A stretch of 64,000 nucleotides of DNA from Candidatus Pantoea soli. GTDB lineage: Bacteria > Pseudomonadota > Gammaproteobacteria > Enterobacterales > Enterobacteriaceae. The stretch is from positions 1,922,001 to 1,986,000 of the forward strand of contig NZ_CP032702.1 in the NCBI RefSeq assembly GCF_007833795.1, given 5' to 3'. Position numbers and translations under genes: made by a program. Positions 1-9,122 of the stretch are shown here, piece after piece (within the stretch, counting starts at the first letter, position 1; each line of letters opens with the position of its first letter). Under the pieces are notes generated by a model. That model saw only the letters and a list, made by a program, of their open reading frames with translations, had not been told where the DNA came from and did no database searches.

Positions 1-138
1 ATCGTGCGCGCGGTTAGCTGTGGGGTGATGCACACTTTGCATATTGCCGGCTGGCTTAATGGCGCACAGCCGCTACGCTTTTCTCGTCGCTTAGGGTGTT
101 GTGACCCTGCTGCAGCGACACCCACCCTGAGAAACTGA
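1..138 (+). CDS. 3' end of an unidentified protein gene
   Basis: Frame 1 is open from the window edge to a TGA at 136-138, giving the last 45 residues of a protein. The end contains the tract GWLNGAQPLRFSRRLGCCDP. A convincing Rho-independent terminator follows within 20 bases, which supports this being a true gene end. I do not recognise the family. The paired cysteines recall iron-sulfur reductases such as FhuF, but the rest of the FhuF cysteine motif is absent, so no function is assigned. Confidence 0.4.
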   Translation: MVRAVSCGVMHTLHIAGWLNGAQPLRFSRRLGCCDPAAATPTLRN

Positions 139-155
139 GGCCCTTTTTTGCCTTT

Positions 156-183
156 GCCCGACTATCCGTTCGGGCTTTTTTCC
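156..183 (+). terminator. Rho-independent terminator
   Basis: Stem GCCCGA/TCGGGC with an 8-base loop is followed directly by a run of T. It closes the partial gene at the window start and separates it from the importer operon. Confidence 0.75.
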
Positions 184-301
184 TGCCAGGACGATCGCGC
201 CAGCCCCTTTCCCGACACGTGGCTCCGCCGATGTGGATGCCGTACCGCTGGCGATTTTCCGCACAATGCTCAGTATAATCACGCCCGGGAATTATCTCTC
301 A

Positions 302-360
302 TTGACACCTGCCGATCGGCCATTGTATAAGTCTCGCCCTCAGTAATGAGTTTCATTTGC
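302..360 (+). promoter_or_regulatory. Promoter and Fur-like box of the ABC importer operon
   Basis: A -35 TTGACA (302-307) and a -10 TATAAG (326-331) are separated by 18 bases. Just downstream of the expected start, 342-360 matches the 19-bp Fur consensus at about 12 of 19 positions (TAATGA and TCATT blocks). A repressor bound there would cover the start site. The promoter is seen directly; the Fur assignment is an inference that fits the transporter type. Confidence 0.5.
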
Positions 361-412
361 ATTCATAAGCCATTCCGGCTGTGTACCCGGCATCAATAAA
401 GGATTTCAGAGA

Positions 413-1414
413 ATGAAAAAGGTCATCTGCGCATTGGGCATGCTGTGTGCGTCCGCCGGTTCAGCACTGGCTGCCGCCTATCCCCTGACCATCGAAAACT
501 GTGGTTACCAGGAGACCTTTACCCACGCACCGCAACGCGTGGTGGCGCTGGGGCAAAACACAGTGGAAATTTTGCTGCTGCTGGGCCTGCAGGACCACGT
601 CACGGCGAGCGCCTTCTGGCCAACCAAAGTGCTGCCTCAGCTGGCCGAACAGAACGCAAAAATCAAAACGCTGACGGTGGAGATCCCGACGCTGGAATCG
701 GTGCTGGCACAGAATCCGGATTTTGTGCCGGCGCAGTCGCCGCTGCTGCTGGGCCCGGAAAGCAAAGTCGCGAAACGCGACGATCTGAAGACGCTGGGCA
801 TCAACAGCTACGTCTCCCCCGGCATGTGCGCCACGCGAAAAGCCGCTGGCGATATGTATGGCAGCCGACAGGCGCTGTGGACCATGCAGTATCTCTACCA
901 GGAAATTGACGACCTGGCGAAAATTTTCAACGTGCCCGATCGCGGGCAGGCATTGATTGCTGATTTCAAACAGCGTGAAGCCAGGCTGCGCCAGACGTTT
1001 GGCAAAAGTCAGAAAGATCTCTCCTTTGTTTTCTGGTTCTCCAGCGCCTCGCCGTCAGCGGATGCCTATGTGGGTGGCAAAAACAGTCCGTCGGGCTTTA
1101 TCGCCAGCCTGCTCGGCGGCCACAATGCCATTACCTCGGAAACCGAATGGCCGACAGTCAGCTGGGAAAGCATTATTGCCGCCAACCCGGATGTGATTGT
1201 TGTCTCCAGCCTGGACCGCAATCGCTGGGCGCTGGACAACGCCGAAGAGAAGATTAAGTTCCTGAAAAGCGATCCGGCTGTCAGCCAGCTCGACGCCGTG
1301 AAGAAGGGGCACATCGTGGTGATGGATGGCCAGGCGATGAACCCGACCATCCGCACGCTCTACGGCGCGGAACAGGTGGGTGAACAGCTGAGAAAACTGG
1401 GACTGAACGAATGA
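413..1414 (+). CDS. Periplasmic binding protein of an iron/metallophore-type ABC importer
   Basis: This 333-residue class III binding protein (FecB/BtuF, Peripla_BP_2 type) is expected to carry a ferric siderophore or related metal chelate in the periplasm to the permease encoded next. A Sec signal peptide is visible (positive MKK, hydrophobic core, SALA cleavage region near residue 21). The start has an AAAGGA ribosome site. Typical family segments are PQRVVALGQNTVEILLLLG near residue 40 and NPDVIVVSS near 260. Its stop overlaps the permease start as ATGA, so the genes are coupled. The operon resembles the Yersinia Yiu importers, but the ligand cannot be read from sequence; a cobalamin-type ligand is also possible. 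Confidence 0.85.
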   Translation: MKKVICALGMLCASAGSALAAAYPLTIENCGYQETFTHAPQRVVALGQNTVEILLLLGLQDHVTASAFWPTKVLPQLAEQNAKIKTLTVEIPTLESVLAQNPDFVPAQSPLLLGPESKVAKRDDLKTLGINSYVSPGMCATRKAAGDMYGSRQALWTMQYLYQEIDDLAKIFNVPDRGQALIADFKQREARLRQTFGKSQKDLSFVFWFSSASPSADAYVGGKNSPSGFIASLLGGHNAITSETEWPTVSWESIIAANPDVIVVSSLDRNRWALDNAEEKIKFLKSDPAVSQLDAVKKGHIVVMDGQAMNPTIRTLYGAEQVGEQLRKLGLNE

Positions 1415-2448
1415 CCAACGCAGTAACGGCGATCCGCCCGCGCGGGTTCCACAGCGCCGCCTTTCTGCTTGCCAGCCTGCTGCTGATGCTGATCATTGCC
1501 ACCAGCGTCAGCGTGGGCGAACTCTCGATTCCGCTGCAGGACGTCTTCTATGCCATCAGCAATAAAACCGGCCTGACGGCAGTGCCGCTGAATCGGATTT
1601 ACGAGAGCGTGATTTGGGATTTTCGCCTGAGCCGGGCGCTGGTGGCCGCCTGCTGTGGAGCCGGACTGGCTATCTGCGGTGCGGTGTTGCAAAGCCTGCT
1701 GAAGAATGCGCTGGCGGAGCCTTACGTGCTCGGCGTCTCGGCAGGTGCATCCGCGGGCGCGGTGTCGGTGGTGATCCTCGGCGTGGGCACCGGCGTGGTC
1801 TCGCTCTCAGCCGGCGCCTTTGCCGGCGCGTTTGTTGCCTTTGTTTTCGTAGCCTGCCTGACGCAGGGCGCGCGCGGCGGCAATGCCCGCACCATTCTTG
1901 CCGGTGTGGCCGCTTCGCAGCTCTTTAACGCCATTACCGCCTACACCATCAGCACCTCTGCCAGCGCGCAGCAGGCGCGCGATGTGATGTTCTGGCTGCT
2001 GGGCAGCTTCAGTGGCGTACGCTGGCCGGAGTTTCAGCTGGTGCTGGTGGTGGTGCTGGCTGGCCTCGCCGTTTGCCTCTGCTACGCGCGGGCGCTGGAT
2101 GCGTTTACCTTTGGCGATGACGCCGCTGCGTCGCTGGGGATTGCCGTGCCCTGGGTGCGGCTGCTGCTCTTCACCACCACGGCGCTGATCACCGCAACTA
2201 TCGTCAGTATGGCCGGGTCGATTGGCTTTGTCGGGCTGGTGGTGCCGCATGTGGTGCGATTCTTTTTCGGCCCGCTGCACCGCACGCTGCTGATCGCCTG
2301 CGCGCTGGCCGGCGCCATCCTGATGGTACTGGCAGATATCGCTTCACGCCTGCTGATTGCGCCACAGAGTCTGCCGGTAGGCGTGGTCACGGCGCTGGTG
2401 GGCGTGCCGTTTTTTGCCGTGATTATCTACCGTTCAGGAAATAAATAA
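1411..2448 (+). CDS. FecCD-family ABC transporter permease
   Basis: This 345-residue polytopic inner-membrane protein belongs to the FecCD/BtuC permease family and should form the homodimeric channel of the importer. The family signature near residue 95 (CGAGLAICGAVLQSLLKNAL, then EPYVLGVSAGAS) and the GFVGLVVPHVVR segment near 275 that contacts the ATPase are both present. Its length is usual for the family. The start overlaps the binding-protein stop and its own stop overlaps the ATPase start (TAATG), so the three are translated as one coupled unit. Confidence 0.9.
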   Translation: MTNAVTAIRPRGFHSAAFLLASLLLMLIIATSVSVGELSIPLQDVFYAISNKTGLTAVPLNRIYESVIWDFRLSRALVAACCGAGLAICGAVLQSLLKNALAEPYVLGVSAGASAGAVSVVILGVGTGVVSLSAGAFAGAFVAFVFVACLTQGARGGNARTILAGVAASQLFNAITAYTISTSASAQQARDVMFWLLGSFSGVRWPEFQLVLVVVLAGLAVCLCYARALDAFTFGDDAAASLGIAVPWVRLLLFTTTALITATIVSMAGSIGFVGLVVPHVVRFFFGPLHRTLLIACALAGAILMVLADIASRLLIAPQSLPVGVVTALVGVPFFAVIIYRSGNK

Positions 2449-3209
2449 TGAGCATCAGCGCTGAGCACATCAGCTGGAAGGCGGGTAAAAAAATCATCGT
2501 TAACGATGTCTCGTTAACGGTTGCGCAGGGTGAAACCGTGGGTCTGCTTGGCCCGAACGGCTCCGGAAAATCCTCGCTGTTGCGTATTCTGGCCGGTCTG
2601 CGCCGGCCGGATGCAGGCTGCGTGACGCTGGATGGTCAGAACATTGCCCGTATGCCGCGAAAGCAGCTGGCCCGGCGGGTGGCGTTTGTTGAGCAGCACA
2701 GCATGACCGAAGCCAATATGCGCGTGCGCGACGTGGTGAAACTGGGGCGTATTCCGCATCACTCGCCTTTTTCCGGCTGGAGCCGGCACGATGACGACAC
2801 CGTCAGCGCCGCGCTGGAGCAGGTGGATATGCTGCCAAAAAGCCAGCAGGGCTGGCAAAGCCTTTCCGGCGGCGAGCGTCAGCGCGTGCATATCGCCCGG
2901 GCACTGGCGCAGGCACCGACGGAGATCCTGCTGGATGAGCCCACCAATCATCTGGATATCCACCACCAGCTGCAGCTGATGCAGCTGATCAGCACCCTGC
3001 CCGTGACCAGCATCGTCGCGCTGCACGATCTCAACCATGCGGCGATGTTTTGCGATGCGCTGATTGTGATGCAAAAGGGGCAGGTTGTCGCCGCCGGCAC
3101 ACCGCAGGCGGTTCTGTCTGAAGCGCTGCTCTGGGACGTTTTTCGCGTGAAAGCCCGCATTGAGATTTCGCGCTTTCATGGTAAACAGCACATTCACTTT
3201 CTCGCTTAG
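2448..3209 (+). CDS. ABC transporter ATPase, FecE/FhuC/BtuD type
   Basis: This 253-residue cytoplasmic ATPase powers the importer. It shows Walker A GPNGSGKS near residue 35, the Q-loop EQH near 84, the ABC signature LSGGERQRV near 139, Walker B EILLDEPTNHLD near 160 and the switch histidine in ALHDLNHA near 194. All catalytic motifs are intact. It is the third gene of the operon, and the MFS gene starts 11 bases later. Confidence 0.92.
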   Translation: MSISAEHISWKAGKKIIVNDVSLTVAQGETVGLLGPNGSGKSSLLRILAGLRRPDAGCVTLDGQNIARMPRKQLARRVAFVEQHSMTEANMRVRDVVKLGRIPHHSPFSGWSRHDDDTVSAALEQVDMLPKSQQGWQSLSGGERQRVHIARALAQAPTEILLDEPTNHLDIHHQLQLMQLISTLPVTSIVALHDLNHAAMFCDALIVMQKGQVVAAGTPQAVLSEALLWDVFRVKARIEISRFHGKQHIHFLA

Positions 3210-3220
3210 GGAACGCCTGC

Positions 3221-4462
3221 GTGCCTCTGCTCTCCCTGCGCCCGGCCACCACGCTCTGGACGCCCGTCCTGCCGGCCAGTCAGTTTATTTTCAACCTCGG
3301 CTTTTATGCGGTGGTGCCGTTCCTTGCCCTCTTTTTGCGCGATGACATGCGCCTTTCCGGCGGGATCATTGGATTAGTGCTCGGACTGCGTACGTTCTCT
3401 CAGCAGGGCATGTTTATGCTGGGGGGTGCGCTCGCCGATCGCTACGGGGCCAAAGGGGTCATTCTGTGTGGCTGCGCGATCCGCGTGGCGGGCTACCTGC
3501 TGCTGGCCTTTGGACAATCTCTGTGGACGGTGATACCGGGCGCCTGTCTCACCGGCATCGGCGGCGCGCTGTTTTCACCCGCTATTGAGGCGCTGCTGGC
3601 TAAGGCGGGCACGCACAGCGAAGCCAGCGGCAAACGTAACCGCGCCGAGTGGTTTGCCCTGTTTGCCGTGTGCGGCGAACTGGGTGCCGTGCTGGGCCCG
3701 GTTGCCGGCGCCCTGCTGACCGGCCTGGGGTTCCGCCAGGTGGCGCTGGGCGGCGCAGCGGTGTTTGTGGTGGCGCTGGGGCTGCTGTGGTTTTTCCTGC
3801 CGGCCGCGCCGCCGCGCCGCCAGGCCTTCAGCGTTCTGCCGTGGTGGACCACCTTTCGTCAGCCGCGCTTTGTGGCGTTTATCCTCGCGTACAGTTCATG
3901 GCTGCTGAGCTATAACCAGCTTTATCTGGCGCTGCCGACCGAAATTCATCGCGCGGGCGGCAGCGAAAAAGATATCGGCCCGCTTTTTATGCTGGCTTCC
4001 GTGCTGATCATTACGCTGCAGCTGCCGCTGGCGCGCCTTGCCCGCCGCATGGGCGCGGCACGGAGTTTGCCGCTGGGGTTTCTGCTGCTGGCGGCCGCGT
4101 TTACCAGCGTGGCGCTGTTTGCACCGCACCCGCCGCTGGCCGGCGGACTCAGGCTGTTGCCGGCGGCCTGCCTGGTCACGCTGCTGACGCTGGGCCAGAT
4201 GCTGCTGGTGCCTGCCGCTAAAGATCTGGTGCCGCGCTTTGCGGCTGAATCCACGCTGGGCGCGCACTATGGCGCGCTCGCGACTGCCGGCGGCGTGGCG
4301 GTGCTGGCAGGTAACATCGCTTTTGGCCCGCTGCTGGATACGGCGCTGGTGCCTTCAGCGCAAGCGTACTGGCCGTGGCTGCTGCTGGCACTGTTCCCGC
4401 TGGCCAGCGCGCTGGCGCTGACGGTCATCTGCCGCGCACTGCCCCCGCTAACCCCCTCGTGA
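3221..4462 (+). CDS. MFS transporter, DHA1 type, linked to the metal importer
   Basis: This 413-residue major facilitator protein has about 12 hydrophobic segments and the MFS loop 2-3 motif as GGALADRYGAKGV near residue 68. It resembles MdtH/EntS-type exporters. The start is GTG with an AGGGAA ribosome site 8-9 bases upstream. Being last in the importer operon suggests export of a chelator or recycling of the imported ligand, an inference from context by analogy with EntS or YbtX. No siderophore synthesis genes are visible in the window. Confidence 0.8.
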   Translation: MPLLSLRPATTLWTPVLPASQFIFNLGFYAVVPFLALFLRDDMRLSGGIIGLVLGLRTFSQQGMFMLGGALADRYGAKGVILCGCAIRVAGYLLLAFGQSLWTVIPGACLTGIGGALFSPAIEALLAKAGTHSEASGKRNRAEWFALFAVCGELGAVLGPVAGALLTGLGFRQVALGGAAVFVVALGLLWFFLPAAPPRRQAFSVLPWWTTFRQPRFVAFILAYSSWLLSYNQLYLALPTEIHRAGGSEKDIGPLFMLASVLIITLQLPLARLARRMGAARSLPLGFLLLAAAFTSVALFAPHPPLAGGLRLLPAACLVTLLTLGQMLLVPAAKDLVPRFAAESTLGAHYGALATAGGVAVLAGNIAFGPLLDTALVPSAQAYWPWLLLALFPLASALALTVICRALPPLTPS

Positions 4463-4799
4463 AACAGACGGGCTGAACCCGGCGTGCGGCCGCGGACTGC
4501 CGCGGTGGCTGGCAACGGCGTTCCGCTGCTGCGCGGAGCGACAGGGATAATCAGCAGCAGTTTCGCCGGCGGCATGCCGGCTGGCGTAAATCGTGCTGGA
4601 ATTCGCCGCCGTAATCCGTACCATACGCGGCATACTTTGCCTGTATGCTGACAGTCGCAGGCACACACCCCTCTTTTAGCGCGAAGCTGATGGGGCTACA
4701 GACGTTCGCCGGCGGGTTAGCACAACGCGCTGACGGCAAGGCACAGCGGTCAGCCGCCGATCTGATGGCAGCCCCTTCTGGTTTCTGAGAAAGTTAATA
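4463..4799. other. Intergenic region before ttcA
   Basis: This stretch of 337 bases carries no credible gene. It holds two GC-rich hairpins: CCGCGG-ACTG-CCGCGG at about 4491-4506 and GCCGGC-GGCAT-GCCGGC at 4565-4581. Neither has a T-run, so they are weak termination candidates for the importer operon. The ttcA promoter must lie in the distal part, but I see no clear -35/-10 pair. Confidence 0.5.
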
Positions 4800-5735
4800 A
4801 TGCAAGAAAATCAAGATATTAATAAAAAAGAGCAGTACAACCTGAACAAGCTACAAAAGCGCCTGCGCCGCAATGTCGGCGAAGCGATCGCCGATTTTAA
4901 TATGATTGAAGAAGGCGACCGCATCATGGTCTGCCTCTCCGGTGGTAAAGACAGCTACACCATGCTGGAAATTCTGCGCAATCTGCAGCAGAGCGCGCCG
5001 GTGAATTTTTCGCTGGTGGCGGTAAACCTCGATCAGAAACAGCCCGGCTTCCCGGCGCATATTCTGCCGGCGTACCTTGAGGCGCTGGGTGTCGAGTATA
5101 AGATCGTGACCGAAGACACGTACTCCATCGTCAAAGAGAAGATCCCGGAAGGGAAAACCACCTGCTCACTCTGCTCACGTCTGCGCCGGGGTATTCTGTA
5201 CCGCACGGCCAGCGAGCTGGGCTGTACCAAAATTGCGCTGGGTCACCATCGTGACGACATCCTGCAGACGCTGTTCCTGAACATGTTTTACGGCGGCAAG
5301 ATGAAAGGCATGCCGCCCAAGCTGATGAGCGATGACGGCAAACACATTGTGATTCGCCCGCTGGCCTACTGCCGCGAAAAGGACATTATCCGTTTCGCCG
5401 AAGCACGTCAGTTCCCGATCATTCCGTGTAACCTGTGTGGTTCACAGCCCAACCTGCAGCGTCAGGTGGTGGCCGATATGCTGCGCGACTGGGATAAACG
5501 CTATCCGGGCCGCATCGAGACCATGTTCAGCGCGATGCAGAACATCGTGCCTTCGCACATGGCCGATATCAATCTGTTCGATTTTAAAGGCATTCAGCAC
5601 GGCGATGCGGTGGTGGATGGCGGCGATATTGGTTTCGATCGGGAAACGCTGCCGGCGCAGCCTGCAGGCTGGCAGGCGGACGAGGAAGACGCACCGGACA
5701 TCCGCGTGCGTCTGGATGTACTGGAAATTAAATAA
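4800..5735 (+). CDS. ttcA: tRNA 2-thiocytidine biosynthesis protein TtcA
   Basis: TtcA is a cytoplasmic iron-sulfur enzyme that activates C32 of certain tRNAs with ATP and inserts sulfur to give 2-thiocytidine. The 311 residues equal the E. coli length. The PP-loop SGGKDS is at residues 47-52. The cluster-binding cysteines appear in TTCSLCSRL (about 122 and 125) and PCNLCGSQ near 213. A GAGAAAG ribosome site lies 8 bases before the ATG. It appears monocistronic, with a terminator directly downstream. Confidence 0.97.
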   Translation: MQENQDINKKEQYNLNKLQKRLRRNVGEAIADFNMIEEGDRIMVCLSGGKDSYTMLEILRNLQQSAPVNFSLVAVNLDQKQPGFPAHILPAYLEALGVEYKIVTEDTYSIVKEKIPEGKTTCSLCSRLRRGILYRTASELGCTKIALGHHRDDILQTLFLNMFYGGKMKGMPPKLMSDDGKHIVIRPLAYCREKDIIRFAEARQFPIIPCNLCGSQPNLQRQVVADMLRDWDKRYPGRIETMFSAMQNIVPSHMADINLFDFKGIQHGDAVVDGGDIGFDRETLPAQPAGWQADEEDAPDIRVRLDVLEIK

Positions 5736-5753
5736 GCGTTTAACCACAGAACG

Positions 5754-5785
5754 AGGCGCGTTGCTCAGGCAGCGCGCCTTTTTTA
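5754..5785. terminator. Bidirectional terminator between ttcA and a small proline-rich gene
   Basis: Stem GGCGCG/CGCGCC is followed by a T6 run on the plus strand. It ends ttcA and lies against the 3' end of the convergent small gene at 5786. Confidence 0.8.
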
Positions 5786-5932
5786 TCAGCGGTGCGGCGG
5801 GGGATCCTGAATCGGCGGATACGCGGGATCGTGCGGCGGATCGGGCTCCGGAATGGGCTGCGGCTGTGGCACCGGCTCAGGGATTGGCGGTGGATCGGTC
5901 GGGATAGGTTCGCTGGCGTAATGCATTCGCAT
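5786..5932 (-). CDS. Small proline-rich protein, 48 residues
   Basis: This short reading frame has a strong AAGGAG ribosome site about 6 bases before its ATG and a stop against the ttcA terminator. The product begins MRMHYASEPIPTDPPP and has 20 prolines in 48 residues, mostly as Pro-x-Pro and PPP runs with acidic residues between, so it should be an extended polyproline-like chain. It has no signal peptide and no hydrophobic segment. I do not recognise the family. The GC-rich repeated codons could be a composition artefact, but the ribosome site and placement argue for a real gene. Confidence 0.6.
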   Translation of the reverse strand: MRMHYASEPIPTDPPPIPEPVPQPQPIPEPDPPHDPAYPPIQDPPPHR

Positions 5933-5997
5933 GCCCTTCTCCTTTTCGCTAAGTGTCTTTCAAGCGTAGAAAAAGATCGGCGGCTCAGCCAGCGGGC

Positions 5998-6024
5998 AAA
6001 AAAAAAGCCGGCGGATAAGCCGGC
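5998..6024 (-). terminator. Terminator downstream of zntB
   Basis: On the minus strand GCCGGC-TTATCC-GCCGGC is followed by a run of nine T. It lies about 180 bases past the zntB stop and before the small proline-rich gene, so it ends zntB transcription. Confidence 0.75.
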
Positions 6025-6205
6025 GTCGTACGAATCAAATGTGCTATGCAGTAATTCAAAAAATGAAGTAGGACAATATGGAGCGCAACGCCCATCGCCT
6101 GACGTTGCATTCACCTGCGAAACAGAGTGTGCCGCGTTCCGGCCTGGCACTTATTGATATCGATCAGCTTTTTGCCGGTTTCTGCCCGGCGGCCCGTCCG
6201 CCAGG

Positions 6206-7189
6206 TTACAGCCACTTCCGCTGTTTCAGCCACAGCGCCACGCCCAGCACCATCACCAGCAGCAGTATGCAGAATGCCGTAAAGCCCAGCGGCCAGCTGC
6301 CGCCTGGAATACCGCCGAGATTCACGCCAAACAGGCCGGTCAGGAAGGTTGCGGGCAGGAAAATCATCGCCATCAGCGACATGGTATAGGTGCGACGGTT
6401 CATGGATTCCGCCAGCAGTGACGCCACTTCATCAGCCAGAATACCGGTGCGCGCCACGCCAGCGTCCAGATCGTCAAGGCCGCGGCCGAGGCGATCGGAC
6501 ACATCCTGCATCCGGCGGCGGTCGTCATCGTTCATCCAGGTTAATTTTTCACTGGCCAGCCGCGCATAGACGTCGCGCTGCGGCGCCATATAGCGACGCA
6601 TAACAATCAGCTGTTTGCGCAGCAGCGCCAGCTCACCGCGCGCAGGCACCTGCTGATCCATCAGCGCATCTTCCAGCTCAATGATTTTGTCGTGCATCTC
6701 TTCAATGAATTCACTGGCGTGATCGGTCAGCGCGTCGCACACGTCCACCAGCCAGCTGCCGCCATCGACCGGACCATTGCCGTTTTGCAGTTCAGTCAGC
6801 ACTTCGTCGATGGCGTACACTTTGCGCCGCCGGGTTGAAACGATCAGCTTGTCATTGATGAATACGCGCATCGCCACCAGCTGATCGGGTCGCGAATCGG
6901 CATTGTGATTCACGCTGCGCAGCACGATCATGAAACCGTCACCCAGCCGCGTCACGCGCGGCCGCATGCTGTCACCCGCCAGCGCATCGCGCACCGCATC
7001 CGGAATCAGCGGGGTGTTCTGCAACCACTCCGCACTCTGTCGCTGGGTATAGTTCAGGTGCAGCCAGCAGTGACGCTCGCAGTGAATGATGTCTTTGTCT
7101 TCAATGGGAATGACGCCGCCTTTGCCATCGAACTGGCATGAGACAATCGCATCCGAAACCTGCAGCGCTTTTCCTTCAATGACGTTCAC
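6206..7189 (-). CDS. zntB: Zinc transport protein ZntB
   Basis: ZntB is a CorA-superfamily pentameric inner-membrane transporter of zinc; E. coli studies have reported both efflux and proton-driven uptake. The 327 residues match the E. coli length. A long soluble N-terminal domain is followed by two C-terminal membrane helices. The pore signature appears as GVNLGG at about residue 285, where CorA has GMN and ZntB typically has GVN. It sits between ttcA and mppA and has its own terminator. Confidence 0.95.
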   Translation of the reverse strand: MNVIEGKALQVSDAIVSCQFDGKGGVIPIEDKDIIHCERHCWLHLNYTQRQSAEWLQNTPLIPDAVRDALAGDSMRPRVTRLGDGFMIVLRSVNHNADSRPDQLVAMRVFINDKLIVSTRRRKVYAIDEVLTELQNGNGPVDGGSWLVDVCDALTDHASEFIEEMHDKIIELEDALMDQQVPARGELALLRKQLIVMRRYMAPQRDVYARLASEKLTWMNDDDRRRMQDVSDRLGRGLDDLDAGVARTGILADEVASLLAESMNRRTYTMSLMAMIFLPATFLTGLFGVNLGGIPGGSWPLGFTAFCILLLVMVLGVALWLKQRKWL

Positions 7190-7276
7190 GTCCTCGCCCC
7201 ACTATCAAAATCAATATGATGCAGTCTAGCGTGGCGCCGGACAGTTGCAATCATCAGGCTGTGAGCAAAAGTGACA

Positions 7277-7295
7277 GACGGCGCGCTGCGCCGTC
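7277..7295 (-). terminator. Weak terminator downstream of mppA
   Basis: Perfect 8-bp arms GACGGCGC/GCGCCGTC enclose a 3-base loop, 20 bases past the mppA stop. Only a short, spaced T4 run follows on the minus strand, so termination may be incomplete. Confidence 0.45.
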
Positions 7296-7314
7296 GTGAC
7301 GAGCGGCCTCCGGA

Positions 7315-8934
7315 TCAGTGTTTTTCAATCCAGAGTTCACGGCTATAGGCCACATCTTCCGGGTTAGTGACCGGATAGCCTTTGACCCACGGCTTGATTA
7401 GCCGACCGTTGGTGTACTGATAAATGGGCGCAATCGGTGCCTGATCGGCCAGTATCTGCTCGGCTTTGTTATAATCCACATTGCGCGCCGCCGTACTGGT
7501 TTCGCTGCTGGCGCGGGCAAGGACGGCGTCGTATTCCGCATTGTTAAAGCGGGCAATGTTGCCGCTGTGGCTGGCGGTCAGCAGGCTAAGGAACGTTGAT
7601 GGCTCGTTATAGTCGCCCACCCAGGACGCGCGAATCACATCAAAATTACCGCTGTTGCGGCTGTCGATGTAGGTCTTCCACTCCTGATTCTGCAGCGTGA
7701 CCTCCGCGCCCAGATTCTTTTTCCACATGGAAGCCACCGCCACCGCAATTTTCTGATGGCTCTCGGAGGTGTTATAGAGCAGGGTCAGATGCAGCGGTTT
7801 GTCCGGGCCGTAACCGGCAGCCGCCAGTAGCGCTTTCGCCTGTGCATTCAGCTCCTGCTGGCTGTGCTGCTGCAGGTAGCTCTGCTGCGGCGTAAACCCG
7901 GCGGTGACGTCCGGGGTAAAATGCCAGGCGGGCTTTTCGCCAGTGCCCAGCACCTTTTCGGCGATGATACGGCGGTCAATGCTCCATGACAGCGCCTTAC
8001 GCACCCGCACATCGGCCGTGGGGCCTTTCTGCGTATTAAAGGCGTAATAATAGGTTCCGAGCTGATCCGGCGTATACACCTGTCCCGGCAGACTTTTCTT
8101 CAGCATGGCATACATGTTTTTCGGGAATGACTCAGTGATATCGATATCCCCGGCGCGGTAGCGCTTGGTCGCGCTGGACTCTTCGTTGATCGGCACAAAG
8201 GTTACTTTTGTCAGCACCGAAGCCTTGTCGTTCCAGTAATGCGTATTGCGCACCAGGACGATTTTTTCGTTTACCACGCGCGCCTGCAGCTGGTACGCGC
8301 CATTGCCCACCAGTTTGCCCGGCGCCGTCCAGCCTTCGCCCTGTTGGGCAATGACGTTTTGCGGCACCGGATAGAGCGCAACGTTCGCCACCATCGCCGG
8401 GAACCACGGCAGTGGACGTGACAGCGTCACCTTGAGATGCGTCTTATCGTTTGCCACCACGCCCAGCTTATCGGCAGGCAGCTGCCCTTTGGTGATCGCT
8501 TCCGCGTTTTCAATGCCGCTTAAGGCGGCAAACCAGGCAAAGGGCGAACTATTGCGCGGATCAACCAGACGCCGCCAGCTGTAAACAAAATCGTCGGCGG
8601 TTACCGGTTCTCCGTTTGACCAGCGGGCGGTATCACGCAGCGTAAAAATCCAGGTTTTATTGTCACTGCTGCTCCAGCTCTGCGCCACGCCGGGCACGAT
8701 ATTGCCCTGCGCATCCTGGCTGGTAAGCCCTTCAAACAGATCGCGCAGCACCTGGATTTCCGGCAGGCCGACCGCTTTTAACGGATCAAGCGATGCCGGC
8801 TCATCTTTGATATGACGCACAATTTCCTGTTTGCTGGCCAGCTGCGCCCCGGCTGGCACGCTGGCCGCAAACGCGGACGACATCAGGCTGCTCAGCACCA
8901 TGGCCGCCAGCGTGTTGCGGAAAATCTGTTTCAT
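7315..8934 (-). CDS. mppA: Murein tripeptide-binding periplasmic protein MppA
   Basis: This 539-residue OppA-family solute-binding protein (SBP_bac_5) captures peptides in the periplasm; MppA delivers L-Ala-gamma-D-Glu-meso-DAP from wall turnover to the Opp permease. The signal peptide begins MKQIFRNTLAAMVLSSLMS and ends near AFA. I chose the ATG at 8934 because AAGGAG lies 5 bases upstream; two GTG codons precede it in frame. The neighbours mpaA and ycjG process the same tripeptide, which favours MppA over a general OppA, although the two cannot be separated with certainty by reading. Confidence 0.85.
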   Translation of the reverse strand: MKQIFRNTLAAMVLSSLMSSAFAASVPAGAQLASKQEIVRHIKDEPASLDPLKAVGLPEIQVLRDLFEGLTSQDAQGNIVPGVAQSWSSSDNKTWIFTLRDTARWSNGEPVTADDFVYSWRRLVDPRNSSPFAWFAALSGIENAEAITKGQLPADKLGVVANDKTHLKVTLSRPLPWFPAMVANVALYPVPQNVIAQQGEGWTAPGKLVGNGAYQLQARVVNEKIVLVRNTHYWNDKASVLTKVTFVPINEESSATKRYRAGDIDITESFPKNMYAMLKKSLPGQVYTPDQLGTYYYAFNTQKGPTADVRVRKALSWSIDRRIIAEKVLGTGEKPAWHFTPDVTAGFTPQQSYLQQHSQQELNAQAKALLAAAGYGPDKPLHLTLLYNTSESHQKIAVAVASMWKKNLGAEVTLQNQEWKTYIDSRNSGNFDVIRASWVGDYNEPSTFLSLLTASHSGNIARFNNAEYDAVLARASSETSTAARNVDYNKAEQILADQAPIAPIYQYTNGRLIKPWVKGYPVTNPEDVAYSRELWIEKH

Positions 8935-9122
8935 CACCACTCCTTCTGCCGAAAAACGGCGACAGCAAACCGTGCGGCGTCGCCAGCGAATTTTCGCACT
9001 TTATCGCAAATTGCTGATTGATAAATAGCTATTTCCCCGTCTGCTGTTTACCGTTATGTTGAGGCTGGTTTACCGCTCACACTTTTCCGGCTTTGCCGGG
9101 CGTTACTGCAGAGAGAAGACCT

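Noticed and set aside
6078..6389. Plus-strand frame of 103 codons with an AGGA-like site, running into the 3' part of zntB
   Set aside because: More than half lies antisense to zntB and the product has no recognisable pattern; the non-overlapping part is too short to support a gene.
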